NCBI GenBank assembly: GCA_026182355.1
Contig: JAPFBL010000048.1
Coordinates: 1,054,001-1,118,000 of the forward strand
Direction: 5' to 3'
Source of the DNA: Hermatobates lingyangjiaoensis
Taxonomy: Eukaryota > Arthropoda > Insecta > Hemiptera > Hermatobatidae
DNA: 64,000 nucleotides
Part shown: piece by piece, positions 35,430 through 47,439 of the stretch
Layout of the letters: each line of letters opens with the position of its first letter
How positions within the stretch are numbered: position 1 is the stretch's first letter
Translations under genes and position numbers: made by a program
Notes under the pieces: generated by a model
Databases searched by the model: none
Seen by the model: the letters and a program-made list of their open reading frames with translations, nothing else
What the model was told of the DNA's origin: nothing

Positions 35430-35485
35430 TCTTTTTTTGCTGAAGATGGTGGATGTAACACAGAAACATGTCCAATAAGAATTCA
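35430..35485 (+). ncRNA. Hammerhead ribozyme-like core downstream of a Penelope fragment
   Basis: CTGAAGA (35440-35446), a short stem II with one bulge (TGGTG against CACA), GAAA (35463-35466), palindrome ACATGT, C at 35472. TTG before the core pairs with CAA after the cleavage base, and the pairing continues as TT/AA. The GUC cleavage triplet is intact. It lies 3' of the reverse-transcriptase fragment on the same strand, the expected place for a terminal-repeat ribozyme. Confidence 0.55.
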
Positions 35486-36575
35486 AACAAATATGGCAGA
35501 TGGTTTTTGATGTGAGAAACATTCTTTATCGTAATCTGTATCGAAATCTGGAGATCTGTTTTTTCTAGAAAACTTAAATTACTTATCATACAATATTTAA
35601 ATTATTGCATGATAATGTTGCAATGTTGGAATTTTGAATATTCCAAAGGGAAATATTACACAATGAGGACAAATAATTACTTTTGCCTACAGTTAGTGTT
35701 GATTCAGTGGTATTCCATTTAAGATGTATCGACCCAGCCATTACAGTATGTGAATGCTCCATTGAACCAATATATTTGCCCAAGATCTTTCATTTAATAT
35801 AGTAGTTACCTCGGTACAAAACTGTAAAACTTACTATCATCGAATCTATGTGCTAAATATAAAATCTAGGATGTGCCTACATTGAAGTTCACTACAAGTA
35901 ACAATATTAGCAAACTTAATCAATCATTATCAATAAATTAATGAATTAATTGATTAAATAAGAACGGAATCAATTTTCCAATTTAGATGAAAATATATTG
36001 AATGTTGTTGAATTTGGGAATAATGTTACAACTCCCACCACCTAGCCATTGAATGGTGTAAGAGTTCTAAACAGAAAGGTTGTTTGCAAATTTTTAATTC
36101 TTACACCCACAACTAAAACTCAAATTTAGTTCAAATCTGATATAAGTATACGGATATTCAGAAGTTTTAGCTTTTTCATGGTTACCTCTAAATCTACTAA
36201 ACTTCTTTTGAATAGTGCAAAGGTTATTCAGTTGAAGTTATATCGTTCCATTCCCAAAACTTATAAATCTGAGACTTTACGAGGTATGACGGATTGTATT
36301 ATTACTAATTCTAATTATAAATAATGGTTCAATAGCGTTAATATAATCATATATCTGGTCTAATTTTAGTATTATACACAAATTGAAGAAAGAATGTATT
36401 TATTAGTACTGAAAGTGCTTTTAATTTTAATTTTCTTCACTTAACTTATGTACTTCCTGTTATAATCTTTAACATAAGCTTTAATAATTAGTGCTTGTTC
36501 CCCTTATTTTAATCATTAGTAAATACCGTACATGGGAAATGCTTGCATAGCTCGTGAGTATGACTGATATTCCTG

Positions 36576-37196
36576 ATGTCACTGAATATTAAAATATTTC
36601 ACAATTGCATGAATGCAATTAATGGGGCTTTGCATTGGTTCACAAAGTGGAAACTAGCGTTGAACCCAACAAAGAGTTCCCATGTTCGATTCTGCAAGGA
36701 TGTCTCTCCACGTACTCCTCCTGTCTTCATTGGTAACCAGATCATTCCCTACCAAACCCATGTAAAATATCTGGGTCTTATTTTAGACTCTATATTAACT
36801 TTCAAGCAACACCTTTATAATTAATCCAAGCTTGGAATTTACTTGATGTGTAATCTATATTCTCTTTTCAAATCAAGGAATTCTCCCGATTCGGTCAAGG
36901 ACCTTGTCTATAAGGGGGTTCTTCGTTCAGCGATGACTTATGGATGCTCCGTCTGGTTTAGAGCTGCACCAACGAACAAGGCGTGTATCCAGATTGTTCA
37001 AAATAAGTGTGCCCTCCTTATAGCCAGGGCTCCTTGGTACGCCCGTAATGTTGATATTCACCATGATTTGAAAATGAAATCCATAGATAGTTACATCACT
37101 CGACTTACTACCAATGAAGACAACAAACTATGTACTCATCCAAACCCCCTTGTACAAACACTAAATCCTGCCACCAACCTTCCTCAACCTCACTGA
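36576..37196 (+). pseudogene. Jockey-clade LINE reverse transcriptase, C-terminal fragment
   Basis: The reading shows the palm-to-thumb end of a Jockey-type reverse transcriptase: ALHWFTKWKLALNPTKSSHV, IIPYQTHVKYLGLILDSILT and FKQHLY. A stop at about 36822 follows, then SRNSPDSVKDLVYKGVLRSA, MTYGCSVWFRAAPTNKACIQ and IVQNKCALLIARAPWYARN. The FADD catalytic motif is upstream of the surviving part. The copy is 5'-truncated and interrupted, so not active. Confidence 0.8.
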
Positions 37197-40100
37197 ACAA
37201 TTACTTCATCCACTGACTATCTGACTAGTTTTCCAACTGATGACTAAAAACTTTGAAAACCATGACCTCAACAAGACCACATGACCGCGAATACGACATC
37301 TTTACTGTACAGACGAACTTATATCTGACATGAATTACTGACATTCCAAGTTATAGTAGCACAGTAAGCAAGCAGTAGAAGGCCTCTGGTCTGGAACTCC
37401 TAGTTACGACGTGCACTACAGTGCGCGGATATTCGTTGGTCGAATGCGATTCTTACGCATTGCAAATGCTTCAGGCCACAGATCTGCCTGGACTGGCCTT
37501 CTTTTGTGTTTGTTAGGTGTGCCTTTCATTAGAAGTTCAGAGTTTGTATTTCTTTGAATTCATACATAAAAAGAAATGATGCGATCTGTATGGATTAAAT
37601 TGATTTTAGTGAGCACCGATAGAGTAAGAGCTATGACGGGAAAGCTATCTGTTGCCGTAACTAGAATAAAAAATGTTTCGAAAAAACAGCGCAGTAATCG
37701 TGAATTCTTCACGGATATGCATTAGTAACAAAGCATATTTCAGATTCATTACAACACATAGTTCAGCACAAAAAAGTGGAGATTATTAATTTTATTTAAA
37801 CTCGACAATTACCAGAGTACTTAAATTAAAGCTTTCGTGTAAAGATGTTTTCAGTAATCAAACCTCTCATCTTTTACAACGGAAATTAAGTAACTTTCAA
37901 GAGGAATTGTTCTAATGAGACTTGCTGAATTGAAAAAGGAATTTCTTGATCATAATTGAAATTGTATGGCAAACTAAAAAGTAATACATAAAAGGTACAA
38001 TTCGTGGTTACAAACGATACAACTTAGCGGAAATTTTTTTTTTAAATTGAATGGATCGTCCCCTTCTCTGCAAAACAAGAAACAAAAGAAGAAGCAAACA
38101 TTTTTTGAGCACAATATGTCTTTATTGCGTAAATTACGAACTGGACCTCAGAAATATGGTATAGCATCTGGTGAGAAGTAGAAATTGAGAAAAAGGGGAT
38201 AATTCTAACTGTTTTCCACTTATTATTGAATTTCTACAAGAATCCGAAGTGGAGTTAGGTACAGACACCCAATAAAATTTAAGTTCATTTCAAAAGCTTT
38301 CAGTAATCTGTTACTGACTGTTTCGCATACTTGAGGTTGCAATGTCAGTTGTTGGGTGGGGTGCGAAATCCATTCTGAGTATCAGCATAGCCGACAGAGT
38401 TTCTAGCAAAGAAGTTATGAAGACTAATAAAAGTTAATTCTGATACTAAGTAGAAAAAAACTTGAAAAAAATCCCTAATTTCAAAAGTGATTTAATTGAA
38501 ATAAGTATATAATTATCTAGCATTAATCCAAAATCCAAAGGATATTAAAGTCTGACCAATGAATCATTCATAATTTTTTTTGAAAAATATTTATTTTTTA
38601 ATATAATGGTAATTAAAGTTAGATAATGGTACCATAGAAGAAGTATAGGCTATCAAGTCCTTAATTTCCTACTGACATAAACTTTAATGGATCATTATTT
38701 ATACCCAGCTGTTCTACCGCACTTTCTCAGATAAGAAGTCAGTCAGTCAGTCAGTAAAATGCCTTGGGATTCCAGATTTTGATGTTACTGAAGCTGGGTA
38801 TTAGTTACTCTATAGTTGGTATATTCTAGGATACCTCTGTCTGAGTTTGTGAAGTCCTCAATTTGGTTCAATTCAGTTTAAGATTAAGTCATTTCCAATA
38901 GAACACAAAATAAAAGGACTAGGACTAACAATGAAAAAAATCACTGCTTGGATACTAGAAATAAAAGAATTGCTTTACTTGCATCGGAAAAGTCGCAAAG
39001 AAACTAAGAAAACTTTTTGAAAATGATAATCGGAGCATTGCATTGATCTAAATATATATTTCAGAAAAAATGTTGTCATAATCAAACAGGAGAAATAACA
39101 TGTTTTTCAGTGATACTGAAATTAGTTTTAGACAAGAATAAAATAATTAAACTAACACCGTGAGCACAAATAGGACTCATAAGTTTAATTTTCTTCAATG
39201 ATATGAAAAGAGATTTTTGATTCATTGTTTCTTTTATAAATATTTTACTGATACATAGGTACACATAGGTGAAGTTGTATGACTTTTATGTTCACGCAGA
39301 TCAGTTCAGAGGTTGCAGATTAAACGCGCAAGCAGCTGTCTACAGAGTGAAGGAGTGTCTCGCCTTACGTCATCCCACCTGACCGGCACCTCCTGAGTCA
39401 CTCCGTCCAATTCATTATCCTTACGACTGGACCTCTTCATCTTTAATCATCATATCAGATTAACTATTTGAATGCAACTGTATGCTGCGTGTTCCTCAAT
39501 ACAGCTAACTTTTATAGATGTTCATATTTGAAGTAGATTCATCACCTGACAATCATCACTTTAAGATCTATAGAATGAACATTTTATATCAAATATAAAT
39601 TAAAAAGATTTGTATCTACGTGAACTTTCACATTACCTCTATCTGTTTTTATTGTGTTACATTTATCACATTTAAATGCGATTTTTTATATTAGCAGCAT
39701 TGATTCCAAATATAGAGTATATATTTAATTTAAAAATATCTATTACAAATAGTAAAAGAGCAGGGTAGAAAAAAACCTATAGTAGCTTAATTAATAAACT
39801 TGATAGATGCAGTCTTAAAGGGCATCTTGGCCGAGTGCCGTAGACGGCCTTGACAAAAATATATGGCTTACCTTATGACCTATACAAGATGATTCAATCT
39901 TAAAGGTTTGAATTCAACAGAACTAGCAACTGGTGTGAATTCGTGTTCACTTCATCTGTAGTTTGTGTTACCTACAGTTTAGTGGGGTGCAGTTTGTACA
40001 GGTTTACTTGTTGCTAAAATAGAGTATGATTGCCAGCAAGGCAGGCTCTTCACTAAGGATCGTCCTCTCTCTTCTTTGAAAGACAAGTTGGAAAGTTAGA

Positions 40101-40307
40101 GGTGAAACTCGTCGATTTCCACCTAGTTATAGTCTTCATGCATCGACTAGCTCCACTCAGTTGTGTTTTGTCATGCGTGTTGCTCCTGTCAGCTCCATCT
40201 GTCTCATCTTCGCCAACAATAAGCATTAAGTGGAGTCGGATGGCAGCTTTCCAGTCCATGGCCCTAATTCCTATCATAACAACCACTGTTCGGCAGAAAC
40301 TATTACT
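37197..40307. other. Region without a recognised gene
   Basis: This is mostly AT-rich. A short (CAGT)n run lies at 38738-38755. A GC-richer patch at 39300-39430 is unassigned. GGCCGAGTGCCGTAGACGG near 39840 recalls the start of a type II tRNA, but no acceptor or B box follows. Confidence 0.35.
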
Positions 40308-40320
40308 TACTACATGTGTA

Positions 40321-40542
40321 CTCGATTTATTCACGCGGGAGGTGAATAAATCTGAGCACGTCGGTCCCGAGCTTGTATGATGTCAGGTAATCGTTAAAGA
40401 TCCCTACTCTAAATACACTTGTGTTAGGCAAAATTACGGACGTCCATTATAGAATCTATCTTCATTGTGTGGTATCACAAAGGGCCAATGCTTGGCCCAC
40501 GTGTGTTCCCTTGTGGGACTACCACTGTAACCTAACCTAACC
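40321..40542 (+). repeat. tRNA-derived SINE, 5'-truncated, with CCTAA tail
   Basis: Flanking duplications TACTACATGTGTA (40308-40320) and TACTACATGAGTA (40543-40555) bound a SINE body that starts inside the GTGAATAAATC part. It ends CTGTAACCTAACCTAACC. A 5' truncation with a target duplication shows target-primed insertion by a LINE. Confidence 0.85.
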
Positions 40543-40599
40543 TACTACATGAGTAGTGCTCGTAAAAAGTAATAAACTTGGATATTTCCACAGACCTAT

Positions 40600-40961
40600 A
40601 CTTTTTATGGCCTCTAAATTCATTCTTAGTGATGCTAAGTATATGTGGGTGTGTATATCAGAAATTTAGTTCCGCAAAGGCTGCACTGTTTGACTCTCTT
40701 AATGAAACTTTTAACTCATTATTCTTCTGCACATGTAACGCGGAGACACCCCAATCTCCTAGACACTTGGTGTATGAGTACTGTTTGAGGGAACCACAAA
40801 GACTGGCTCTCATACGTAAGGTCTTGGTTTGTGGAGAGGAGTGGCCCGATATGCCTTCCTTATTAATTAAGAACAATGTTATAAAGAATTTGAGAAATTT
40901 TTGTACAAGTATAGACACAGAAGAACAAATCTGGAGTGGCCTACATTCAACTTTCCTATAA
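40600..40961 (+). pseudogene. LINE ORF2 C-terminal end
   Basis: The reading includes CTCNAETPQSPRHLVYEYCL, REPQRLALIRKVL and GEEWPDMPSLLIKNNVI. This is the pattern C-x-x-x-ET-x-x-HL-x-x-EC-x-x-x-x-x-x-R at the C-terminus of non-LTR elements, followed by the G-x-WP-x-x-x-x-LI segment. It ends at TAA (40959) inside the TCTGGAGTGGCCTACA repeat. Upstream reverse transcriptase is not present. Confidence 0.55.
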
Positions 40962-41100
40962 GTAAACTTAATATCAAACTTCCTGGGTATATAATGTCTC
41001 ATTTAAGCATAATATAGTGGTCTAAATGGGAGATGTTTTTTAGTCTTTCATTCCTGAGGTAGTACAGCTAGTGATTGATCCACTTATCAATTTTTTGTAT
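40928..41100 (+). repeat. Dispersed repeat F
   Basis: About 170 bases starting CTGGAGTGGCCTACATTCAA and ending GTGATTGATCCACTTATC recur inverted at 53545-53710. Its first 35 bases also head the LINE-tail repeats at 22570, 35878 and 45096. Confidence 0.6.
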
Positions 41101-41559
41101 CCGCACAATTAATGGATATACAATCATTAGTATAACTACAAGCAGTAATAACATTTTTAAAAAATAATGGTATGAACTATTAGACTAGAACAGTGAAAAA
41201 ACTGGAAATTAGACAATAATATAGAAGGTCTTCTATAGGACGAAAAAGTACATTCCAAAAACTTCAATATTACCCAATAATAATGTTATTCATAAATGTA
41301 AAAAAATCAGCATCTGATATTAACCTTTGTAGAATGGTGCAACATATAGATTGATTAGAACATTTTGTTAGACAAACCCATCATACCATAAAAAGAATCA
41401 GAAATTTATGTTTCATATGCTCTATTGTTGTAGATTTTTTACATATAAGCTTCTTACATCACATATAAGTCGTTAAATCAATTAAAATAAAAATTCATTA
41501 TACCTCTAAACATTATATTATTTCACTGAATTCGCTGAAAAAAATTCTAGTCAATGTAA

Positions 41560-42410
41560 ACAATGTAAAAAAATATCAAAAATTCCACAAGTATAGCAGG
41601 TAATCCCTTAGTCTAAGATAAACAAACAGTTTTTATAGCTTTATTGCTCTTTGCCGTAATTGAAATTTCATAATTTTTTTTCGTGAATTGCTAATTTTTT
41701 GTTCAATTTTTGGTCAAATTTTCATGTTTTTTTAATGAGCCTTTTAGCGTCAAAAAACATTTTTTGAAAATAGAAATAGTTCTGTAACGCCTCTAAAACG
41801 AAAAGTTAAGTGGGCGTGGTAATCGCAGCATGATTAAATTTACGAAAAATGTAATTTTGAAAAAAAATATCTCATCTCATCTTTTACATAATGTTCTTTC
41901 ATTTGATCCGTCAAACGGTATGGCTTGCGCCGCTCTCACAAGCTTTGTGAGATTCAATTATAAGTCAAAATGTTTACATTTTATTGAAAAAAAATATTTC
42001 CCGTTGTTTTAAAATTCTTAGTATATTTTTCATTAATTCTATTTGTTACCTCAAAGATAATGCCAAAATTTCGAAACTCTAGAGTTAGCAGTTTAGGGGA
42101 AAAAAATGTTTTCTAAAAGACGGTTATGACAAAAAAAGTGACTTTCTCGTCATGTATAATTCTTACCAAACAACAGTGATCATCTACACTATGGGACCCA
42201 TTTTTGTGTAAAATATCAACTTGATCCATCGAAGATTCTGGACCATAGCGTGGTAACAAGCAATGCTAACACACTCACACACACACGAGACTTCATTGAG
42301 AAACATCATAAAACGACTGGGAACTCAAAAGATATAATTCCGTCAATATCTCGAGATCATTTTTTTCACTATCACTATACTTTACTTATAGTAAAGTAAA
42401 AAAAAAAATA
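41560..42410. repeat. Dispersed repeat, family H
   Basis: Blocks in the second half match 28500-28860 in order, and a stretch near 42300-42360 matches 53410-53480 in inverse orientation. The end is a small hairpin TTTACTTATAGTAAA. An 'ATCCGTCAAACGGT' block also recurs at 57307-57322. Confidence 0.4.
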
Positions 42411-43638
42411 TTATATTGTAGAATTATGAATCAGTGTAGAATAAGTTAAAATAAGTATTTTGTAGTGTAAATTAACGAAGTATTGTGTAAAAATTGACGT
42501 TGATATATGTAATACACAAGGGAACATGCTAGAATAAAATATAAAAAAAAAACATTGTTCTTGGTGTGGAAAAGAACCTACTAGCTGTCAGTAATGTTGA
42601 GGCATAAAAAAATATAGTTTGTCATAGGGTGCTGTCTTAAAATGGTTCTAATTTCCCAATCTCTTCTCGCCATTCTAGGAACTTTAAATATTGTATTTGG
42701 TATAGTCTAAGAATAAGTTTTATATAAAGATATATTGTTGATTAATAGTTTATTATTTTTTATTATTGTAAGATATATACAAGGACTACTAATCAATAGA
42801 ACTATAACCGTTCAATTCCATCTCTAGTCACTTGTTGAATTTTGTTACCTTAATTTCTTAAAATCTATAAACGAAATTAATGAATGATTAAAACTAATTT
42901 CTTTTCGCAATCCTTATTTATTGATTAAAATTATTCGTATTGAAGATACCTAAATATATATTTGAACTCACATCATTTAGAGTAAAATTTACTGAGTAAC
43001 TATAATATCAATGCTATGTATATCAAAATACATTTTACGTAAATATTTTATTTCGTTTTAATTTTAATCTATTAAATATGTTTTTTTTTTATAAATTGGT
43101 CAATGGCCAACGATAAGAAGTTGAGCACATAATTTCTACACATGAAACTGTACCGAATCTAATTATTTAATGCCTAATAATGTAAACTGGGAGTTTCTAG
43201 TTTTTGTCGAACTGTCAGTTAAATTGATAACTGTGTTTCTAATATAAGTGAACTTCAAGTTCATTTCTGAAGTTTTCTAAAGATGTTTTTATTGTTAGAA
43301 TTGATTTTTGAGGCGGGTAGTTTTCAGTTTCAGTTGATAGGATTTGGTGGGCAGTCGTTGCTTAGCTCGTAATTGAAGTAGATTGCGTGAGTCACTGAGA
43401 GGGACGATGCAGTAAGCCAGCGATCTCCCCTCCTCACGTGTCCCCACTCGTGATGTAATTAGTTATTTTAGCGAGGAATGCCTTCAGGTGAAAGTGCTTG
43501 GCGCGGGGCCCCGGCTCTTGGTCTGCGAGGCTTCACTTTGCCACCAATCTTTCTACAATAGCCTTCGAGGTAGACATGGAGACACTAATCTTTGTCCACT
43601 TTGGCCAGGAGTATTTTGAAACGTGATATTATTGTTAA
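42411..43638. other. Region without a recognised gene
   Basis: AT-rich to about 43300, then a GC-richer stretch at 43310-43600 with no element ends, coding motif or repeat partner that I can see. Confidence 0.35.
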
Positions 43639-44661
43639 CTAACAATCATGCCCGTTTTGACGGAATCGAAAATTCGATAATACATGGTATTCCAAAATAT
43701 CATTAGAAATCATAATATAGTAGAAAATATCATTATACACGTGCCTCTGTATACACCACATTAGCTGTCTGTCCTACAGGCTCATGGAAGAACAAAGAGT
43801 TTGAACCTCTGACTCGTCAGAAAGCAAACTACAGTTGACGATGTGAGAAAAGTTGATCTCACTCACTTCAATTCCTGCGGTAGATAGAGTTTCCCCTTGC
43901 GACTTAGTTACTGTCATTGCGAAACATACACTGATGGTACTTTGCAATCGTTTGAATAGAAACTGGTAGTATACACACAGACTCTCCAGTACCACACCAA
44001 GTCATGATGTCCGCCTCTATGGTGTATCTGTGCAGAGCAGGAGCTCAGGGTCGTGTCCCGTTGCACATTTTTGGGGCACTCATGTTTTGTAACATGAAAT
44101 TTGTTACTGCTACTAAATCGCAGCATGATTGGTGCTCCTACTTTAAGGTTTTACCCATGAGCAGACAGTCCAGCAGCAGTCAAGGAGTCAAGAAATTCAG
44201 TTGGATAATGAACTGCTCCTTCATCACTAATCACTCTCTTTACTGACTTGTAAGTTCTTTCCTCGGCTTGAAATAACGTAAGAACTTGTTTGTTGATTTT
44301 TCGTGTCGTTGGGAAACGCCTTGCTAACTACACCTGTATATTTTAAAAATAAACAGGTCTGTGAAGTTAGCAAAATAGAGCTTCAAAGTTCATAACTTCG
44401 CTTCTACGCTGAATTTTCAATCCATTCAGAGCCTATATTTCAAGTTAGACATACACAAATCTGGTGTCAAAGTTTCATCTTGCTATGTCTCTTGGTGGCT
44501 TAGCTTTATTGTGACAAAGTTTTGCGGACAAACGACAAACCGACAGACAAAAATTTTTTAAGGGTGGTTTCGGTTTCTCTAATGTATGAAACGTAGAGAA
44601 AACTTGAAATGAGTCAGTTCAAAGCAGTGAACAGGCAAAACCTTTCTTTTATTTATATAGA
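43639..44661 (-). mobile_element. Helitron, copy 2
   Basis: On the minus strand it starts TCTATATAAATAAAAG after A and ends with hairpin CCGTCAAAACGGG and TTAG before T; CTAG has mutated to TTAG. It is related throughout to the copies at 2677 and 51027 but lacks part of the middle, giving 1023 bp. Confidence 0.8.
43742..44205 (-). pseudogene. Helitron helicase C-terminal relic, copy 2
   Basis: The minus strand keeps HRYTIEADIM, FLFKRLQ, CFAMTVTKSQGETLSTAGIE and the terminal GQTANVVYTEA. The IPRIPLIPS stretch is missing through a deletion. The two stops of the other copies are also present here, after GTRP and after the position of GQL. Confidence 0.75.
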
Positions 44662-45590
44662 TACCATATACTTAATAAAAATTTGATTATTGTAAATATA
44701 TACTTTCTTACCACTTAGTTTTCCTTATATCTCATCTGGTTTTGGAAATTGTCCATTGTCAAGAACATACTGATGGAGTTATGGTAACAGAGAAACGTAC
44801 GAGGTATGATGTTGATGATGTTGTTCGAAATCTGTGAACCACCCAATTACCTTTTCAATAGGAGAAGAGAAGAATATTTTAAACAAATTGCTTTTATAAA
44901 AATGATATTGTTTATTATATAATGAGATATATTATAAAAGATTCGTAAATAATTATATAGTAATTTAAATATACAAGGTAACATTTATAGTTCTGAAACG
45001 ATTTATTTTAATAAATGAACAATGCAGGCACCAAATGATGAGCAAGCAATGCTGAAAGCCATGGTTTGTTAAACAAATAAAGTCTAAGTCCGGAGTGGTC
45101 TACACTTTTATTTTGTAGCAGAACAAAATTACTAATTAACTAATAATAATGCAATTAATGGGTTTATAATATAACTATAGTACTTATCCAAATTACTAAA
45201 GTTCCGACGACTCATTCAAGGTACGTTGGATTGGGCTCATGTTTCACTCATTGCCTTCATTTTACCAATCGTAAAATTCAAATTTATCATGTTTCCATAA
45301 ATAAATGAAATATATTTGTGGAGATAATGTTTAGTATAATTTAAGGATTACTATTGACTTTCCTAATATTCCTTTTAATGGGGAAATTTAAAAATTAGTT
45401 TCTACACAAAAAAAAGCTTTAAGTTTTCTTCGAGTTTCCTCTTCTTGTCAGTGCGAGGATATCAAGGTTGAGAAAAAAAAGAACATTTTTTGGACTCTTG
45501 CTTATATAAATATAAATATTTATTTTTCCTGAATAGTTTCATGGTCATGCAAATAATATTTTATAAACTGTTCTGTTTTGTAGCAGTTCA
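44662..45590. other. Region without a recognised gene
   Basis: A GGAGTGGTCTACACTTTTA block at 45095 is a fragment of the LINE-tail repeat, and 45395-45460 resembles a decayed family B terminal repeat. Otherwise unassigned. Confidence 0.35.
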
Positions 45591-45596
45591 TTTGAG

Positions 45597-45851
45597 TCAT
45601 ACTGGGGTAAATAGATAAATCAAGTCTCCTCATATAAAACGATTTCGTGTTCATCGTCAGGTAAACTTCTACGATACAAATTACAAGTTAAAAGTTACAA
45701 TTTCTATTATTTTTTGTAACTTTTAACCTGTGTTTTGTATTGTAGAAGTTTACCTGACGATGAAGACGAAGTGTTCGAAACGCGTAGAATAAAGAAAGCT
45801 TCTTTTTATGTATGGAGACTTGACTCATCCCTAGTATTTACCCCAGTATGA
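45597..45851. repeat. Foldback palindrome, Penelope-type family B
   Basis: Inverted arms run from TCATACTGGGG (45597) to CCCCAGTATGA (45851) around a centre near 45710. The right arm has a full core. In the left arm the 3' half of stem II is deleted. Confidence 0.85.
45750..45790 (+). ncRNA. Hammerhead ribozyme-like core, family B, right arm
   Basis: CTGACGA (45754-45760), extra T, stem II GAAGAC-GAA-GTGTTC with one mismatch, GAAA (45777-45780), ACGCGT, A at 45786. Core bases are intact. Stem I is weak, with only the first pair clear. Confidence 0.5.
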
Positions 45852-47250
45852 GTAAAGTCCACACAATTACGTATTGCACAACTAATAAGTTCATTTGCGG
45901 AAAAATACTTTGTAGTTTACGTGTGAATGCATTCCTCCTCAAAATCTACCTCCTTTCGTATTCCCTGTAGGAGTAAGATAATTAGTATTGAAAAATTATT
46001 CCACCTTTTCTGAATTCATCTATGTTTTCGAATTTTTGAACAACAGTTTTTGTACTCATAATTTCCTTTTGTTACAGATTAAAAATGCATTTCTTAAAAA
46101 AAAATTAAAGAACCCCTGTTACTCTTTTACTTCATGTTTATGAAAATTCACATGATTAAAGACCACGTTGTTTTTAACCTCTGCTTCAATGTTTGCTGAG
46201 AATTTTTTGCCATCGAATTTACACTTAGATTCGACAAGAACGGAATTCAAATGTTAATTATGTAATACTTTCTACAATGTTGAAATATCTTTAAATTAAA
46301 CATTATATTGTAAAAAATATGTGTTGTCATTTTTACTTAACTATCTGTAAAGTATTATACTAATGAAAAAATGTTATTTTTTTTTCGAATTAACACGTCT
46401 ATCACATCTATTTGAAGGTAAATTACGAAAGAGATTTCAATTACTTCTGACCATTCGAAGAGTTAATAAAGCTAAAAAAAACATGAAAAATCAAATAATC
46501 CTTACTTGTGAATTTGTTTGCATTGATTTTTTACATCATTTGTTTAAGAATTGTGTGAATCGTAGTATTTGAACTTTAAACTATTGTTCAAGAAATGCTG
46601 GAATTCATCCAAAGAGTTCATTTGATATTTGTAAAGTTGACAGTATTTGAAACTATAAATAAAAACATTTCAACTATTTAAAGAGATATCTTGAGTTATT
46701 TCTTTGAAAAGGCACATTCCTATTGTACTGATTCCATTAAATAATTGTTGAAGAATTATATATTATTATATAAATATAACTTGTGATATAAGGATAGTAT
46801 GATTTATTGTTTCAGTACACGTATTTTCTGGAAATTCATTTTCATGATGTTTTCTCGTTTTTAACGTAAATGAACTCACTTTTCACCGAAGCATATGTCG
46901 TTACCTAAGACCGCTTTGGTCAGCACTGAGAAACAAGTACAATGTTTGTGTTAGTTGACTATCAAGTATTGCTTATATCAAATTCATGAAAAAAGAATGA
47001 GGAGTAACTTTTAATATAAAGTAGCCTATGCTTGCAGATAAGAGCTTCCAACATTTTTACTGAAAAATATAAAAAAAAAAATTATGAGAGCGAATAAATT
47101 CAACAGAATAAATTTATGTATATAATGTAAAGAATTTACCGAAAAGTCTGGACGAAGTGAATTATATTAAAAAACTTACTTTTGTTATTGAACTTAGAAG
47201 TGCATTGAAGATAAATAGAATATAACTAATAGTAGTTAATTTATATATTT
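45852..47250. other. Region without a recognised gene
   Basis: Unassigned AT-rich sequence; no element ends were found. Confidence 0.35.
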
Positions 47251-47436
47251 ATATGGGAAGCCGTCGTTGCTCGTAAGACGATGTTGGGAGTTGTTGGAGC
47301 GCTTTCGGACGTTGTCCATCTTCAATCGCAACTAACCTATTGAACTGTCATAACATCTTTGGACGAAGATGGGCAACATCTGAAAGCACTCCAACAACTC
47401 CAAGATCATCTTACGAGCAACGACTGTTTTCCATAT
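47251..47436. repeat. Inverted repeat of unknown family
   Basis: Arms starting ATATGGGAAGCCGTCGTTGC and, reversed, ATATGGAAAACAGTCGTTGC pair over about 70 bases around a centre near 47340. No hammerhead core is visible. It resembles the terminal-repeat foldbacks in form only. Confidence 0.7.
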
Positions 47437-47439
47437 TAA

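Noticed and set aside
38738..38755. (CAGT)n run as a CRISPR-like or regulatory array
   Set aside because: It is a short simple repeat of four to five units.
39835..39870. tRNA-like start GGCCGAGTGCCGTAGACGG
   Set aside because: There is no matching acceptor stem, anticodon arm or B box downstream.
40053..40380. Overlapping open frames of about 90 codons on both strands
   Set aside because: They run into the SINE at 40321 and its target duplication, and show no motif.
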